A DNA stretch of 7,242 bases from an uncultured Clostridia bacterium (GTDB lineage Bacteria > Bacillota > Clostridia > TANB77 > CAG-508), in NCBI GenBank assembly GCA_948528155.1, contig CAOSZT010000109.1, forward strand, positions 1-7,242, read 5' to 3'. Under the pieces are notes generated by a model. It saw nothing but the letters and a program-made list of their open reading frames with translations, searched no databases and was not told where the DNA came from. The position numbers and the translations under genes were made by a program. Positions 6,197-7,242 of this stretch are shown piece by piece; positions within the stretch are counted from its first letter, which is position 1; the number at the start of each line of letters is the position of its first letter.

Positions 6197-6216
6197 GCAT
6201 TTCTGAATTTTTGTGT

Positions 6217-6237
6217 AAATATTAGCTACTAGATAAT
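6217..6237. repeat. Left copy of a 21-base repeat flanking the RNA element
   Basis: It matches 6507-6527 at 19 of 21 positions; both copies read AAATATTAG then a variable base, TACTA, a variable base, then ATAAT. The copies lie on either side of the long-stem element at 6257-6473. Within this copy AGCTACT (6224-6230) can pair with AGTAGCT (6253-6259), which overlaps the first three bases of the element's closing stem. GATAAT (6232-6237) could serve as a -10 for a rightward transcript, but no convincing -35 precedes it. Confidence 0.6.
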
Positions 6238-6256
6238 ACTTTTTTATTGTTGAGTA

Positions 6257-6473
6257 GCTGAAACAAATTGATAAATATATTTTTTTAGAGTTTTAACGTT
6301 CGATTGTAATGAAAATTAGAATTAGTTAGGCTTTTGAATGAGGAATGTTCACGGTACCTGAAGAAATGAAGGGGTCTGAGTGAAAGAGGCTCATGAGAAA
6401 GCCTTACTAATTCTTTTTGAATGAAATGAGTAGGTAAAATTCTAAAAAAATATATTTATCAATTTGTTTCAGC
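6257..6473 (+). ncRNA. Candidate structured non-coding RNA with a 38-bp closing stem
   Basis: The first 38 bases (6257-6294) and last 38 (6436-6473) are complementary at every position except 6290/6440, which is G·U in the rightward RNA; 6295 also pairs with 6435. Inside lies a second helix, 6318-6334 with 6398-6414 (17 bp, one T·T mismatch), then ATGAG/CTCAT (6338-6342, 6390-6394), TTCAC/GTGAA (6348-6352, 6380-6384) and ACC/GGT (6356-6358, 6373-6375). The core from 6329 to 6403 is about 47% G+C, far above its surroundings. Its presumed loops are A/G-rich on the plus strand, which favours rightward sense. No ORF of useful length is present. Size and layout recall large clostridial RNAs such as the raiA motif, but I could not confirm any family. 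A MITE-like element with terminal inverted repeats is the main alternative. Confidence 0.65.
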
Positions 6474-6487
6474 GGTTGATTTATTTG

Positions 6488-6533
6488 CAAACCATTATAT
6501 AGTAACAAATATTAGTTACTATATAATGGTTTG
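6488..6533. repeat. Perfect 19-bp hairpin beside the RNA element
   Basis: Arms 6488-6506 and 6515-6533 are exactly complementary, with an 8-base loop AAATATTA. It begins 14 bases after the long-stem element ends. Neither strand has a T-run after the stem, so it is not a standard intrinsic terminator. The loop and most of the right arm are the right copy of the 21-base repeat (6507-6527). Confidence 0.8.
6507..6527. repeat. Right copy of the 21-base flanking repeat
   Basis: It matches 6217-6237 at 19 of 21 positions and lies 290 bases downstream in the same orientation. Because it is part of a perfect hairpin, the left copy is also nearly complementary to that hairpin's left arm. A long-range pairing that encloses the entire RNA element is therefore possible. 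Confidence 0.6.
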
Positions 6534-6604
6534 TATATGAATAGTCTGTCAAAAGCATTGATAACAATCATTTATGTATCCAAATGCAGTATTGCCAACT
6601 TTTA

Positions 6605-6675
6605 TAAAAAGTCTATTACATAAATGAAACTAAAGTTAATATTAACTTTATCTCATTTTAGTAATAGACTTTTTA
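6605..6675. terminator. Terminator of greA with a nested palindrome
   Basis: TAAAAAGTCTATTAC (6605-6619) pairs perfectly with 6661-6675, a 15-bp stem. Its interior contains a second, perfect 20-base palindrome (6631-6650), which would stack as an apical hairpin, with partly pairable segments between. Read leftward, the stem ends in CTTTTTATAAAAG, a short U-run, 25 bases after the greA stop. It has T-runs in both directions and would also stop rightward transcripts from the RNA element region. Confidence 0.75.
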
Positions 6676-6699
6676 CTGCTATTTCATTTTTATTAAAAA

Positions 6700-7176
6700 T
6701 TATTTTTTTATATCTAAAATTTTATATTTCATAATTCCAGCAGGAGCTTCTACTTCAACAGTTTGATTTTTCTTAGCTCCCAAAAGAGTAGATCCTAAAG
6801 GAGATTCATTAGAAATTTTATTTTCTGCTAAATTAACTTCAGTAGATCCAACAATTGTATATGAAATCTCTTCATTAAATTCTATATCTAAAACTTTTAC
6901 TATATTTCCTATTTGAACAGTATCTGTATCAATATCTTTTTCATCAATTATTTTAGCGTGTCTTAATTTATTTTCTAATTCGGCTATTTTAACTTCATTT
7001 TCTGCCTGAGCAGTTTTTGCCTCATCATATTCAGAGTTTTCTGACAAATCTCCAAATCCCAAAGCTACTTTTATTCTTTCAGCTATTTCAGCTCTTTTCT
7101 CTGTTTTTAAATAATTTAATTCTTTATCTAAATTATCATATCCCTCTTGTGTAAGGATTACTTCCTTTTCTTCCAT
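6700..7176 (-). CDS. greA: Transcription elongation factor GreA
   Basis: Rescues backtracked RNA polymerase by inserting a coiled coil into the secondary channel and stimulating transcript cleavage. The 158 residues are of normal length: an N-terminal antiparallel coiled coil (about 5-75) whose tip motif GDLSENSEYDEAK (42-54) includes acidic D43 and E46, equivalent to the catalytic tip pair, and a C-terminal FKBP-like domain (about 83-158) with SNESPLGSTLLG (122-133) and VEAPAG (142-147). The ATG at 7176-7174 follows AGGAAGG with about eleven bases between, a rather long spacing, but the N-terminus fits the family. In many clostridia greA is followed by lysS. Here a terminator and the non-coding stretch follow instead, so greA ends its transcript. 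Confidence 0.96.
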   Translation of the reverse strand: MEEKEVILTQEGYDNLDKELNYLKTEKRAEIAERIKVALGFGDLSENSEYDEAKTAQAENEVKIAELENKLRHAKIIDEKDIDTDTVQIGNIVKVLDIEFNEEISYTIVGSTEVNLAENKISNESPLGSTLLGAKKNQTVEVEAPAGIMKYKILDIKK

Positions 7177-7242
7177 TATTATACCAACCTTCCTTTACTT
7201 ATGTATGTTAAAAATACTATATATTAATACAATATATAATAT
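7177..7242 (-). promoter_or_regulatory. Leader and possible partial promoter of greA
   Basis: The ribosome site AGGAAGG lies here. On the leftward strand TATAGT occurs in the A/T-rich stretch (near 7211-7216) and could be a -10. Its -35 at normal spacing would fall at or beyond the window edge, so a promoter cannot be confirmed. greA could also be read through from an upstream gene. Confidence 0.25.

Noticed and set aside
6295..6360. RNase P RNA or group II intron fragment, suggested by AACGTTCG and GAGGAATG
   Set aside because: The match to RNase P is only a few bases, the element is about half the needed length, and neither the conserved P4 pattern nor a group II domain V is visible.
6320..6435. 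Tiny ORFs such as ATGAAGGGGTCTGAGTGA within the RNA element
   Set aside because: They are only a few codons long, lack ribosome sites and overlap predicted helices.
6217..6533. CRISPR-like array from the repeated 21-base segment
   Set aside because: Only two imperfect copies occur, 290 bases apart, with no regular spacers and no cas genes.

Overview
This window looks like chromosomal DNA from a very AT-rich, low-GC Gram-positive bacterium, most likely a clostridial Firmicute. By eye only about a quarter of the bases are G or C. The evidence is the gene order prpC-prkC-rsgA-rpe, the strong AGGAGG-type ribosome binding sites, a PASTA-domain kinase (which implies a peptidoglycan wall), and an AbrB-family regulator with a Cys4 tail. 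The genetic code appears standard. No phage, transposase, CRISPR, tRNA or rRNA gene is visible.

Layout. Bases 1-4616 hold a leftward operon, read from right to left: prpC (PP2C phosphatase, 4616-3882), prkC (PASTA Ser/Thr kinase, 3686-1719), rsgA (30S assembly GTPase, 1634-753) and rpe (ribulose-phosphate 3-epimerase, 706 to the left edge). A convincing promoter lies at 4665-4693. Divergent from it is a single-gene unit, deoD (purine nucleoside phosphorylase, 4865-5587), with its own promoter. deoD converges on a leftward AbrB-type regulator (6120-5689), and a long shared hairpin separates the two. At the right end is leftward greA (7176-6700), closed by a 15-bp hairpin with a nested palindrome.

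The roughly 500-base stretch between the regulator's promoter and greA (6197-6699) is the least ordinary part. It contains a 217-base element closed by 38-bp arms that pair completely apart from one G·U, around a GC-richer core with its own nested helices. It is flanked by two 21-base imperfect direct repeats, and the right copy forms part of a perfect 19-bp hairpin. This looks like a structured non-coding RNA gene, or a short non-autonomous element carrying one. I cannot assign it securely to a family.

How the genes work together. PrpC and PrkC form the usual antagonistic phosphatase/kinase pair that senses wall fragments. RsgA is a known PrkC substrate in Bacillus, and Rpe belongs to the pentose phosphate pathway; this linkage is known from B. 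subtilis. Several gene junctions carry repeats: a 47-bp direct repeat brackets the prpC-prkC gap and includes the prpC stop codon, a hairpin fills the prkC-rsgA gap, and a GC-rich repeat-like segment appears to extend the 3' end of rpe.
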